Source: Strigomonas culicis
Lineage: Eukaryota > Euglenozoa > Kinetoplastea > Trypanosomatida > Trypanosomatidae
Reading direction: 5' to 3'
NCBI GenBank assembly: GCA_000482145.1
Contig: AUXH01000531.1
Location: 1-13,490 of the forward strand
DNA: 13,490 bases
Position 1 is the first letter of the stretch. Each line of letters begins with the position of its first letter. The position numbers were made by a program, and so were the translations under genes. Of this stretch, positions 1 to 7,491 are shown piece after piece. Below the pieces are notes generated by a model, which saw nothing but the letters and a program-made list of their open reading frames with translations, was not told where the DNA came from and searched no databases.

Positions 1-1723
1 ACCCGGCGCTGCAGTTCTGGCACACACTGTCCTGCTCCGTCACGCACACATCGCATTTGGACACACTGCATGATATCGCGACACAGGAGACATTGTCCTC
101 GCCGCGCTTGTAGTTGCCGTCACAGACCTCGCACTTGTCCTCCGTGTCAACGACGCACTTGGTGCAGTGAGCGGCTTGGCACACTATCGTGCACTTACCA
201 TTGCTCTCGAGACTGTAGCCGGCGTCGCACACGGAGCAGTCTTGCTCCGAGTCGAACACGCACGCGGAGCAGTGGGCAGCGGTGCAGCCCTTCGCCACGC
301 ACGTCGTGCTGTTCAGCTTGAAGCCCGGATCGCACTCGGTGCACTCCTCCGACGTCATGGCCATGCACGTCGTGCAGTTCGGCACGTTGCACACCTCTTC
401 CGTGTCCGCCGCGTTGTAGTTCACGTAGTACGAGACGGGGTCCATCACCTGTGTGCAGTAGGGGCCGTACGTACCAGTGGCACAGACGCACGACGATCGT
501 TTCCAAGTGTCCAGGACCTCCCACGACGCACGAGCAAAGCCGGGCCGCGCACAGAGCACAGAGGAAGCAGATCCAACCGTTTCCTTGTATCCAGGACTTC
601 CTGTTATCGCTGTCACGTTGCTGTAGGCATCGAGAAAGTAAAACGTGCTGATGTAATTAGCTGTGAGATCGGAGATGGAGGTCATGATTGTACCATTCAA
701 AGTTACATTACCCGTCCAAATAGCATATGGTGTGCCACCAATCGTTTCAAACGTTGTGGTGGTCCCCATCGAAACAACGTTAATGTGCATGAACGAATAG
801 TACCCGTTGACCCTGAACCAAGGGAGTGCAGATCCGCTGCCAAAAAAGGTGCTGTCCACCGTAATGCCGTAAAAGATGATGTTTCCATTAGTAGGAAACT
901 CAAAAGAAGCCTCGCCAGCTGCGTAGACAAACGGCTGCCCGCCCACCGATGTGCAGTTAGAAAAGCGAACGACACCACCGTTGGACCCGGTGAAGAATCG
1001 GTCTGTTTGGTCGCTTCGCAGAAACTCGCCTGTGCATTTGATGCACGTGGCCACATCGATGGCAATCAGTCCATTGTAGATATCCAGGCAGTACGGCGAG
1101 TCCGTGCAAACCGGTAAGACCTGGTGCACGATGTGCGCCGCGTACGTAGCGTGTGTGTTGACCACGTAGAACCCACTGTAGGACTGAAGAAGTTGGCGCG
1201 TAAGACCACCAAGAACAAGCACATCCCCACCAGCGCCGTCCACGTTCCACACCGCCGTCGTCTCCAGAACGTACACCACGACGTAGTTTTCAGGTACAAG
1301 GTTTCGGAAGTCATACAGCGCGGTCGTGCCCTGCATTGTTGCCGTGGTGTACGAGATCATCAAGATGGAGTAGCGTGGGTAAAAACCGGTGACAGTGATT
1401 GTCGCGTTGGTGACGGTCGTCTGTGCCATGGTCAGGTTGAAAACGGGAATGCTGCTGGAAACAGAACTCGTGAACGCCGTGAAGCTGACGCCGTCGCCCT
1501 TGATGGTGCATTCCGTGATGTAATTCAGCGACTCACTCGATGATGTCGTCATGCTGCCCACATTATACACAGAGCCGTCAACAACTTGACTCGACAAGGT
1601 AAAACTACCGTTGATGGGGATCACGGTTTGTGCGGCTTGCGATAGGCTCAGTACAGAAAGGCAGAGCAGCAGAAGAGTGAGCGCCGCGGTTGGCAATGTC
1701 ACTCTCACAAACGCTATGCTCAT
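1..1723 (-). CDS. Cys-rich secreted/surface glycoprotein, 5' part (3' end beyond left edge)
   Basis: Translating the minus strand from the ATG at 1721-1723 gives an open frame with no stop to position 1 (574 codons, continuing off the window). Residues 1-30 form a clear signal peptide: a short N-region, the hydrophobic core LTLLLLCLSVLSL, and likely cleavage near SQA-AQ. Residues about 31-411 are rich in Thr, Ser, Asn and Gly, beta-prone, with N-glycosylation sequons at N38, N96, N106, N256, N339, N343 and N369 and a CIKC motif at 227-230. Residues 412-423 (CVCATGTYGPYC) resemble the end of an EGF module. From about 445 on, CxxC-type repeats follow: C-x3-C-x3-C-x2-C, six or seven residues, C-x2-C, then a G-Y/N-Y segment and another C, with a period near 33 aa. 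Further sequons occur at N449 and N471. The Cys repeats recall furin-like, VSP-like and trypanosomatid 'surface antigen-like' proteins. A membrane anchor or GPI signal would lie past the edge. The gene is visibly GC-richer than the flanking spacer. The frame is near certain; ligand and role are unknown. Confidence 0.87.
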   Translation of the reverse strand, partial: MSIAFVRVTLPTAALTLLLLCLSVLSLSQAAQTVIPINGSFTLSSQVVDGSVYNVGSMTTSSSESLNYITECTIKGDGVSFTAFTSSVSSSIPVFNLTMAQTTVTNATITVTGFYPRYSILMISYTTATMQGTTALYDFRNLVPENYVVVYVLETTAVWNVDGAGGDVLVLGGLTRQLLQSYSGFYVVNTHATYAAHIVHQVLPVCTDSPYCLDIYNGLIAIDVATCIKCTGEFLRSDQTDRFFTGSNGGVVRFSNCTSVGGQPFVYAAGEASFEFPTNGNIIFYGITVDSTFFGSGSALPWFRVNGYYSFMHINVVSMGTTTTFETIGGTPYAIWTGNVTLNGTIMTSISDLTANYISTFYFLDAYSNVTAITGSPGYKETVGSASSVLCARPGFARASWEVLDTWKRSSCVCATGTYGPYCTQVMDPVSYYVNYNAADTEEVCNVPNCTTCMAMTSEECTECDPGFKLNSTTCVAKGCTAAHCSACVFDSEQDCSVCDAGYSLESNGKCTIVCQAAHCTKCVVDTEDKCEVCDGNYKRGEDNVSCVAISCSVSKCDVCVTEQDSVCQNCSAG

Positions 1724-1745
1724 GTTGGAGTATATGGACTCTCCG

Positions 1746-1870
1746 AGTGGCTTAGAAAAAAAAAAAAGTGAAAAAAAAAACGAATTACAAAAAAGAAAAA
1801 AGAAGAAAGTGTAAGCGAAAAAGAAAGGAGAGAGAAAAAAACTAAAGAAAAAGGAAAAGGGAGAAAGAGG
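1746..1870 (-). promoter_or_regulatory. Polypyrimidine tract and trans-splice acceptor of the Cys-rich gene
   Basis: Read on the minus strand, this stretch is an almost unbroken run of T with scattered C. The first AG after the tract (plus-strand CT at 1751-1752, context TTTCTAAG) would leave a 5' UTR of about 27 nt before the ATG at 1723. No ATG intervenes, which supports that start. In trypanosomatids this arrangement directs spliced-leader addition and polyadenylation of the upstream gene. The function is inferred; the tract and AG are seen directly. Confidence 0.7.
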
Positions 1871-3384
1871 AAGCGTATTACAGCAAACCTTGTTGAAAAA
1901 CACGACCGACAAAGAGTCCACTGTTGTTTTTTTTTCAATGTATACGTGTTCGTTGTTTTTCCTGTATTCGTCAAGAGTACGACGTGTTGCACTATTACTA
2001 TCGGAGTATAGAAGCAGAAATAGTCCCGTTCACCCTTATCTATTTAAGGCCACACACAAGTTACGAACGACCGTACAGAGGTTATACCACACGCCGTCAC
2101 ATGCTGTAGATCATTCGCGACCGTTCTACAGCGTGTGCAGCACTCCGCAATCGCTGACAGCAGAGCCATCGCGCTCCGTCAAAGGTTATCACGCCCCACG
2201 ACAGAGACGTACTGTTGCGAACAGCAGTGCATCGCACCTACAACGGAACATGCCCACAGGCGGATCAAAAAAAAAAAATGACTCTGTAAAACATTATCAT
2301 TCAACAGAGAAAACCAAAAAAGACAAAGACGTAAAGGTCCACTCCAGCGTAATCACTGGGAGTCACGCATACATGCATAAACCTTCAGAGTTACACATAT
2401 CGATTCCCTTACGAAACAAGGCCACGAATATACAATTCATGCGCTTTATCAGAGATGCTTCTCTGAATTTGGGAAGAAGTGCCGCAACCCATGCATGGAT
2501 GCAATTCAATAGCGAACCGACTCATACAATTGTCTGCAAATCCAGCTACTGCCATTCTGAACGCATCGTCGCTGGCAGAGGGATGCTACCGGATTCAACA
2601 CAAGTCCCCAGGTCGTCCCTGGCACACAGGAGAAGCCGCGCTGTAGGCAAAAAAAAAAAAGCGTCATCGACCGCTTCCATGTAGTCAGTAGTTCCATCCT
2701 ATTTATAGCTATTCGGCATGCGTGCATGACGCAGTAGGGTAATCAGGAACACATCTTTTAAAGATGATCCACTCGTCAAGATGACATATTCAGTTGCCTT
2801 GTTGATGCCTTCAATCCCATTCATGCAATGGTCGGTCACTGTCGCCAAACAGAGAATAAAGGCCAGCATAACATTCCTTTTCTTCTGCAAACGGGACGTC
2901 AATACCGGCACCGCACTTGGCTCCACTTGTGTGCAGCGCCTGTGAACGAGACAGGTCGGTGACGCTACCTACCACGACGGATGCGTGTAGGATCACAGCA
3001 TCCCATCGGAGACACAAAACTACGGTCTGTTATAATGGCGCAGAACCAGCCCTTGCCAACCAAACACCTATCTCCTGGGGGCTTAGCAATGACATTAAAA
3101 AGGTATTCCTATTATTCATAAACGATAAATAATGGAAGAGAAAACATGCGCATACCTCGGTTTAGACATCGAACAGATCGTACTGATAATTCATGTCCAT
3201 CAGCATGCACCCACACACTGTCAACACAACGATAGTAAAAGAAATCAATGGCGCTACGGAAAGGAGAGTGTTGATTTATGGGGGTAAAAGGAACATGCTG
3301 CGACAAGGAACAAGAAAAATGGTACTTGTATGTTGTAACTCTTCTCGCAGCAAGAGTACTGCAGGAAGAACACGCAAGTCGTTG
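1871..3384. other. Spacer between the Cys-rich gene and LRR gene A
   Basis: These 1.5 kb hold no gene I can support. The part nearest gene A is its presumed 3' UTR. A plus-strand open stretch at 1890-2684 begins at TTG, has low-complexity Lys runs and no recognisable motif, so I do not call it. An imperfect palindrome lies at 2752-2766 (CATCTTT-T-AAAGATG). A minus-strand ATG frame at 2699-2869 would encode a 56-aa peptide with a hydrophobic N-terminus (MLAFILCLATV); it is discussed as a finding. No RNA gene or element boundary was recognised. Confidence 0.5.
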
Positions 3385-6060
3385 CTATAAGCGTGTGTAT
3401 TGGATAATACCCCTTCTTGACGGTAGAATTGGACTTACGCTCACTTTTTCTTTTATCCTGTAAGTCAACGAAATCACCTCAAGTGCGTGCAAATTCTCTA
3501 GACCTCCTAACGAGCGCAGTTCAGCGCAGTCATGCAACTTAATACTCTTGAGCTGTGCGCAATTCTTCAAAAGGCCCAGGTGACTCACTTTTGTAAAGGA
3601 GAGATCAAGCGTTTTGAGCGCCGTCATGTCCTGCACTCCATCTAAAGAATGCACAGCAGTGCACCGAGACAGTGATAGCGTCTCTACTTGTGTGCATCGC
3701 CTCAAGAGGCGCAAGTCACTCACATTTGTACAGACAAGATATAGTTTTTTGAGTGTCGTCATATCTTGTAACCCATCTAAACAGTGCAACTGTCTACATC
3801 CGCACACATACAAGGATGCTATTTGCGTACATTTCCTCAGGAAGCTGACGTCAGTCACCTTTGTTTTCATAACCTCCAGTTCCGTGAGCCTTCTCAGATC
3901 CTGTATTCCTTCCAAGGACTCTAACTCCTCGCATTCACGCAGGTGCAACTTCTCTATACCCGTACATTTCCTTAGGAATTTCAGGTCGCGCACAGTTGTC
4001 CAAGAAAGGTCAAGCTCCTTGAGCGCCGTCATGCCTTGCAACGCACCAAAAGAGAGCACGTCCTTGCACCAGCACAGATACAACGTCTCCACCTTTTTAC
4101 ATTTTCTCAGAAAGCGGATGCTCGTTATGCTCGTCTCCACACAGTAAAACTCCTTCAGTGCCCCCATGTTTTGTAAACCCTCCAACGATTGCAACCTGTC
4201 GGACTTACTTAGGAACAAGCGCTCCATTTTTCTACACTGCTTCAGGGGGCAGATATCACTCACATCCACCTCTAAAGCGTTAAGATGCTTGAGTGCCTTC
4301 ATGTTTTGCAGCCCATCTAGTGAACGTAAAAGTGAACATTTATCCAATGAAAAGTTCACCACTCGCGTGCATTTCCTCAGAAAGCAGAGATCACTCACCT
4401 TCGTCTCGGAAAGATTAAGATCTGTGAGGACCGTCATGTCCTGCAATCCATCTAGAGAATACAACTGCGTACAATTATTGAGGGACAACTTCACCATTTG
4501 TATGCATTTCCTCAGAAAGCAGAGATCACTCACGTTCGTCTCGGAAAGATTAAGATCTGTGAGGGCCGTCATGTTCTGCAATCCATCTAAAGAACTTAAC
4601 TGTTTACACTCATTTAACGACAAGTGTTCTATTTGTGTGCATGGCCGTAGAAAGCTGATGTCACTCACATTCGTACTATAAAGGTCCAGCTGTGTGAGTG
4701 CGGTCATATTCTGCAAACCATCTAAGGATTCTAACTGTGTGCATGAAGATAGTAACAACGTCTTAACTCTTGTGCATTGCCGCAGGAAGTTAATGTCTCT
4801 CAATCTCAAAAAGGAGAGATTAAGCTCTACCACCGTCGTCATATACGTTAATACTTCGAACGAGTCTAACAGTACAGACCCGAATACCGACAACTTCTCT
4901 ATTTGTGAGCACCGCCGCAGGTAGCTGATGTCTCTCACAAGTGTACCGCTAAGATCAAGCTCTGTGAGCATTGTCATGTCTTGCAAACCATCTAAATTCA
5001 TCAGTTCAATGCATCCACTTAGATTCAGCTTCTTCATATGGGTAAATTGTCGCATGCATGTCAAGCCTGTCACTCTCGAGCCGCTCAGATTAAGCTCCGT
5101 GAGAGACCTCATGCACCGAAGCCCCTCCAAAGACACAAGCTGTTTGCACTGATATAAACCTAATTTCTCCAGTTGTGAGTGCTCACCCAAAAGTCTCACA
5201 TCTCTTACTCCTGTACTTCCAAGTGTCATCTCACGTAAAGTAATCAACTTTTCAAGTCCTTCCAATGACCTCACGTTGCGACACATATCAATACGCAGCT
5301 TCTCCAAGAACATACAGTTCGCCAATGGTATTAGCGAATTGGATTCTGTAGCTGCAAGATGCACATCCTTCAGGTATTTGAGTGTCTCGAGCCCTTCCAG
5401 CGAGTTCAAGGCTACGTGTTCCAACTTGAGTCTTTGTAAGCCGTGACACTGCTGGATAGAGTTTAAGCGTTCACAGCTTGGACCATTGAGAGGCTTCCCT
5501 TCCAACGTTAGCTCCTCAAGTGTCAAGGGTAGAGCACTTTCACCTGCCGTTAACGGTACCTCCTTTAGCAAGGTGGCCGTAATGTGTTCCAACCCCGTAT
5601 CGGTTAGATTGTGCACATTGATCAGCCTTAGCGAGCGAACGCCAACCACCTGAAGCCACCACACTGCATGTTCCACAGCTCGAACATGACTCGCATCCAC
5701 CATGCACAATGCATGACCGTATTGAATATCATCGTATTCAAAACGAACCGCGTGCTTCCACGCCTCCATAGTGACGGTATGCTCTTCCTTGTTGTAAAAC
5801 CGCTCACAGTTCGAAAGTACAATCTTGTGCGTGTGGACAGGCCCGTTGAGCTCCGCGAGAGAGCGCACGTTGCGGTCCGACGCGCACACCGCGCACGAGA
5901 TGCGAGGCAGATACGATGTGACCAACTCCATCGCGTAGCCGGTCACTGTGGTCCACACGTTGCATTTCCCCATTCCATGCGTCGTGCGTTGCGGTGCAGT
6001 AGATGCGACCGGAAACAGCACATTCGTATTCTTCTTGTATCGCTTACCTCGGCGAGCCAT
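3385..6060 (-). CDS. LRR gene A: FBXL-like leucine-rich-repeat protein, 891 aa
   Basis: The open frame reaches upstream to a TTG at 6099, but the first ATG is at 6058-6060, just after a polypyrimidine tract and AG, so I start there (N-terminus MARRGKRYKK, strongly basic). Residues about 43-72 (AMELVTSYLP then SCAVCASDRNVR) have the spacing of a degenerate F-box. Residues 73-204 complete a domain shared with gene B, including WWLQVVGVRSL. From residue 205 come one 44-aa and thirteen 45-aa units. Each unit is a Cys-type LRR (C at position 1, LxLxxCxxLxSLDGL) followed by a second LRR (LTELNLSxTxVSDLxFLR). A terminal half unit and the tail SPILPSRRGIIQY follow; the tail is shared with gene C. There is no signal peptide or membrane span, so the protein is probably intracellular. 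LRR arrays bind proteins, and in FBXL proteins they recruit substrates to SCF ubiquitin ligases. That role is inferred here. It may instead be one of the trypanosomatid LRRP-type proteins of unknown job. Confidence 0.93.
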   Translation of the reverse strand: MARRGKRYKKNTNVLFPVASTAPQRTTHGMGKCNVWTTVTGYAMELVTSYLPRISCAVCASDRNVRSLAELNGPVHTHKIVLSNCERFYNKEEHTVTMEAWKHAVRFEYDDIQYGHALCMVDASHVRAVEHAVWWLQVVGVRSLRLINVHNLTDTGLEHITATLLKEVPLTAGESALPLTLEELTLEGKPLNGPSCERLNSIQQCHGLQRLKLEHVALNSLEGLETLKYLKDVHLAATESNSLIPLANCMFLEKLRIDMCRNVRSLEGLEKLITLREMTLGSTGVRDVRLLGEHSQLEKLGLYQCKQLVSLEGLRCMRSLTELNLSGSRVTGLTCMRQFTHMKKLNLSGCIELMNLDGLQDMTMLTELDLSGTLVRDISYLRRCSQIEKLSVFGSVLLDSFEVLTYMTTVVELNLSFLRLRDINFLRQCTRVKTLLLSSCTQLESLDGLQNMTALTQLDLYSTNVSDISFLRPCTQIEHLSLNECKQLSSLDGLQNMTALTDLNLSETNVSDLCFLRKCIQMVKLSLNNCTQLYSLDGLQDMTVLTDLNLSETKVSDLCFLRKCTRVVNFSLDKCSLLRSLDGLQNMKALKHLNALEVDVSDICPLKQCRKMERLFLSKSDRLQSLEGLQNMGALKEFYCVETSITSIRFLRKCKKVETLYLCWCKDVLSFGALQGMTALKELDLSWTTVRDLKFLRKCTGIEKLHLRECEELESLEGIQDLRRLTELEVMKTKVTDVSFLRKCTQIASLYVCGCRQLHCLDGLQDMTTLKKLYLVCTNVSDLRLLRRCTQVETLSLSRCTAVHSLDGVQDMTALKTLDLSFTKVSHLGLLKNCAQLKSIKLHDCAELRSLGGLENLHALEVISLTYRIKEKVSVSPILPSRRGIIQYTRL
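3562..5448 (-). repeat. 135-bp tandem repeats encoding the LRR array of gene A
   Basis: Fourteen tandem units (one of 44 codons, thirteen of 45) can be laid out from the conserved block reading GCATTTCCTCAG on the plus strand; for example, copies begin at 4369 and 4504, exactly 135 bp apart. Central units (about 4200-4700) are the most alike, with N-terminal units and the units around 3950-4250 more diverged. Unit four (near 4800-4930) has lost several consensus residues (SVLLDSFEVL in place of the usual CxxLxSLDGL). Confidence 0.9.
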
Positions 6061-6067
6061 ATTAATA

Positions 6068-6165
6068 CTGATAACAAGACGAAGAAGCCAAGTCAACAAA
6101 CAAATTCGATAAAAAAAACAGATAAAGACGTTACCACTAAAAAGATAAGAAAAAAAAGTAGCGGT
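6068..6165 (-). promoter_or_regulatory. Polypyrimidine tracts and candidate trans-splice acceptors of LRR gene A
   Basis: On the minus strand two T-rich tracts (about 6141-6160 and 6111-6118) lead into a pyrimidine-rich stretch free of AG that ends in TTATCAG, whose AG is the plus-strand CT at 6068-6069. That would give a 5' UTR of only about 7 nt. An alternative AG lies at 6137-6138 after the first tract, with a UTR of about 77 nt. Either choice makes the ATG at 6060 the first ATG. The sequence CTTGG(C/T)TTCT...GTCTTGTT upstream is shared with gene B. Confidence 0.6.
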
Positions 6166-6259
6166 GTGTGGGAGAAAAACGAGTGGTGAAGATGAATTTC
6201 GTCATGAAGAAAAAACAGTAGAAACACTGAAACCAACATGTTTTCCAAACATTAGCCCT

Positions 6260-6312
6260 TCTCATCCATAACAGTATCTTGTTGCACCGGTGCAACAATC
6301 TTCAGGATGAGA
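6260..6312. repeat. Nested inverted repeat: 20-bp perfect palindrome inside an 8-bp outer stem
   Basis: TTGTTGCACCGGTGCAACAA at 6279-6298 is a perfect palindrome. It is flanked by TCTCATCC (6260-6267) and its exact complement GGATGAGA (6305-6312), so the whole stretch can fold as a long hairpin with an internal loop. It lies about 200 bp upstream of the gene A start, where the 3' UTR of the preceding transcript or intercistronic RNA would be. It could be a structured RNA element or a remnant of a mobile element. No coding frame overlaps it. Confidence 0.6.
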
Positions 6313-6369
6313 GTGAAAAGAATCGTTTTCAGCATACCTAGCAGATAATTCTTGATTTTCATCATTGCT

Positions 6370-6790
6370 CTTAGTCAACTATTGTACTATATCATCTTTT
6401 TTTCACTTGTTGTAATAGGTCACTCAAAAGAACGCGTAATACTCCACTCATTATGTTCGACTATATCATATGGTAATTAAACAGTAATCGAAACGATGAA
6501 TGGATAACCAAGTAAAACACTAGAGAAACAAAATAGAAAACGCATGCTGCTAGTTTGAAACAAGATAATCAAAAAGTAACTCTTCATACAAAGAAAAAAA
6601 AAGATAACAGGTTTTCACTCTGTTTGTCACTGTGTTTCCGTCTGACAACCGATAAAGTACGTATCTCATCATTGTATGGTCCAACAACTTGGGGACACTT
6701 ACTAATTTCCTTGAAGCTTGGCACACTGCAACCGTTTCTGCTGCGTCATTCAAACTGCTATAAGGAAGCATCATTAGTGTACACTAAAAT
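6370..6790. repeat. Duplicated spacer block, copy 1
   Basis: This block matches 12377-12790 in the same orientation with many substitutions and small indels. Shared strings include TTCGACTATATCAT, ATGAATGGATA-CCAAGTAAA (one base differs at the dash) and TAAGGAAGCATCATTA (at 6761 and 12761). In the B-C spacer the matching block begins about 260 bp from the stop of gene C, on its 3' side, so it is probably the 3' flank of an LRR gene duplicated with the gene. It contains no supported coding region. Confidence 0.75.
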
Positions 6791-6863
6791 GAACTGATGA
6801 CAAAGTACTGTTTAAGCCTGACCGGCTAGGCTACCAGCTCTTGAAGGATGAGAAATGCATTTA

Positions 6864-6897
6864 CTCACATGACCACAATGAATTGTGGTCATGTGAG
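6864..6897. repeat. Perfect 34-bp inverted repeat (16-bp arms, 2-nt centre)
   Basis: CTCACATGACCACAAT at 6864-6879 is followed by GA and then by its exact reverse complement at 6882-6897. A perfect 16-bp stem with a 2-nt loop is not expected by chance in a window of this size. It lies at the left border of a GC-richer island, where the similarity to the B-C spacer has just ended. Confidence 0.85.
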
Positions 6898-7251
6898 GCT
6901 CAGGTTGCAGGGAAAACCCCAATACCCACTAAAACTCACCGCCGCGCGGGTAGAGGACCCCCACGGCAATCAAGGCCAGTGGCGTAGTGGACCAGCAATC
7001 ACTGTGTCCCCGGATCAATTCCCGCAAAGGTGCCCACGTCATATGGAAAAGAATTGCACCTACTTCAGTCGATAGCTGGACTCTGACGATTTGCGTACAA
7101 CGTATGCAACGTTTTGGGACGCGCCTAGACTACCTCTTTCACAGCAGCCTGCGTCCACCAGAACAACAGTTCGCGAAACAATAGAGCACCCTCGTGCAAT
7201 GCAACTCACCTATACAGGCTACTGACGCTGCCGATCCAGAACTACCCACAG

Positions 7252-7273
7252 CCTCTCGGATGACGCCGAGAGG
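7252..7273. repeat. Perfect 8-bp stem hairpin within the GC-richer island
   Basis: CCTCTCGG, a 6-nt loop ATGACG, then CCGAGAGG. The stem is GC-rich and there is no T-run directly after it. It may be structural in the parent element; nothing ties it to termination. Confidence 0.5.
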
Positions 7274-7452
7274 ACAGACAGATCCCGTCTGCTTCTGGAG
7301 GACTTTGATTCAGTGACTTTTAACCCCCAAAGCTCCTGCCTTTTGGTTACACCGTATCGCCACGTTGAGGCAGTCACAGGCTCAAACAGATCTGCACCTT
7401 GTCCTTACGGTGCAGCAGAAAGCCTATCTACGGGATTTAGCTTCCTTTTTTT

Positions 7453-7491
7453 TTTCCTCAGAAAGCTGACATGTCATGTAGTACTATAAGA
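7453..7491 (-). pseudogene. Relic of a single LRR unit
   Basis: TTTCCTCAGAAAGCTGAC, followed after a short gap by GTACTATAAG, matches the inter-repeat segment of gene A (ATTTCCTCAGGAAGCTGAC near 3831-3849; GAAAGCTGATGTCACTCAC then GTACTATAAAG near 4650-4682). About 3 nt are missing between the two strings. No other LRR sequence adjoins it: a T run and the GC-richer island abut it on one side, unrelated GT-rich DNA on the other. It is short, so chance similarity is possible, but two strings in the right order and near-right spacing favour a real remnant. Confidence 0.45.

Larger units (their letters stand above)
6864..7452. mobile_element. GC-richer island, possible degenerate retroposon or inserted segment
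   Basis: Base composition changes abruptly from the AT-rich spacer to a GC-richer, non-A-tract sequence. The island begins with the 34-bp inverted repeat and ends at a run of about eleven T at 7446-7456. The matching place in the B-C spacer has nothing like it. It contains a tRNA A-box-like string TGGCGTAGTGG at 6980-6990, a B-box-like GGATCAATTCC at 7012-7022, and an 8-bp hairpin at 7252-7273. No long reading frame survives and I recognise no reverse transcriptase or endonuclease motif. No target-site duplication was found by eye. The mobile origin is inferred; a decayed gene is the alternative. Confidence 0.3.

Noticed and set aside
167..1117. Plus-strand 316-aa open frame at the left end
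   Set aside because: It lies entirely antisense to the Cys-rich gene, whose minus frame has a signal peptide, sequons and regular CxxC spacing. The plus frame shows no domain.
1890..2684. Plus-strand 264-aa open frame in the first spacer
   Set aside because: It starts at TTG, is opposite in strand to all genes, has homopolymer-derived Lys runs and no recognisable motif.
3614..5152. Series of plus-strand frames with repeats such as MSCNPSK
   Set aside because: They are mirror frames of the 135-bp LRR repeats; a repeat free of stops in one antisense frame gives a series of false ORFs. The same applies to 8197-9825.
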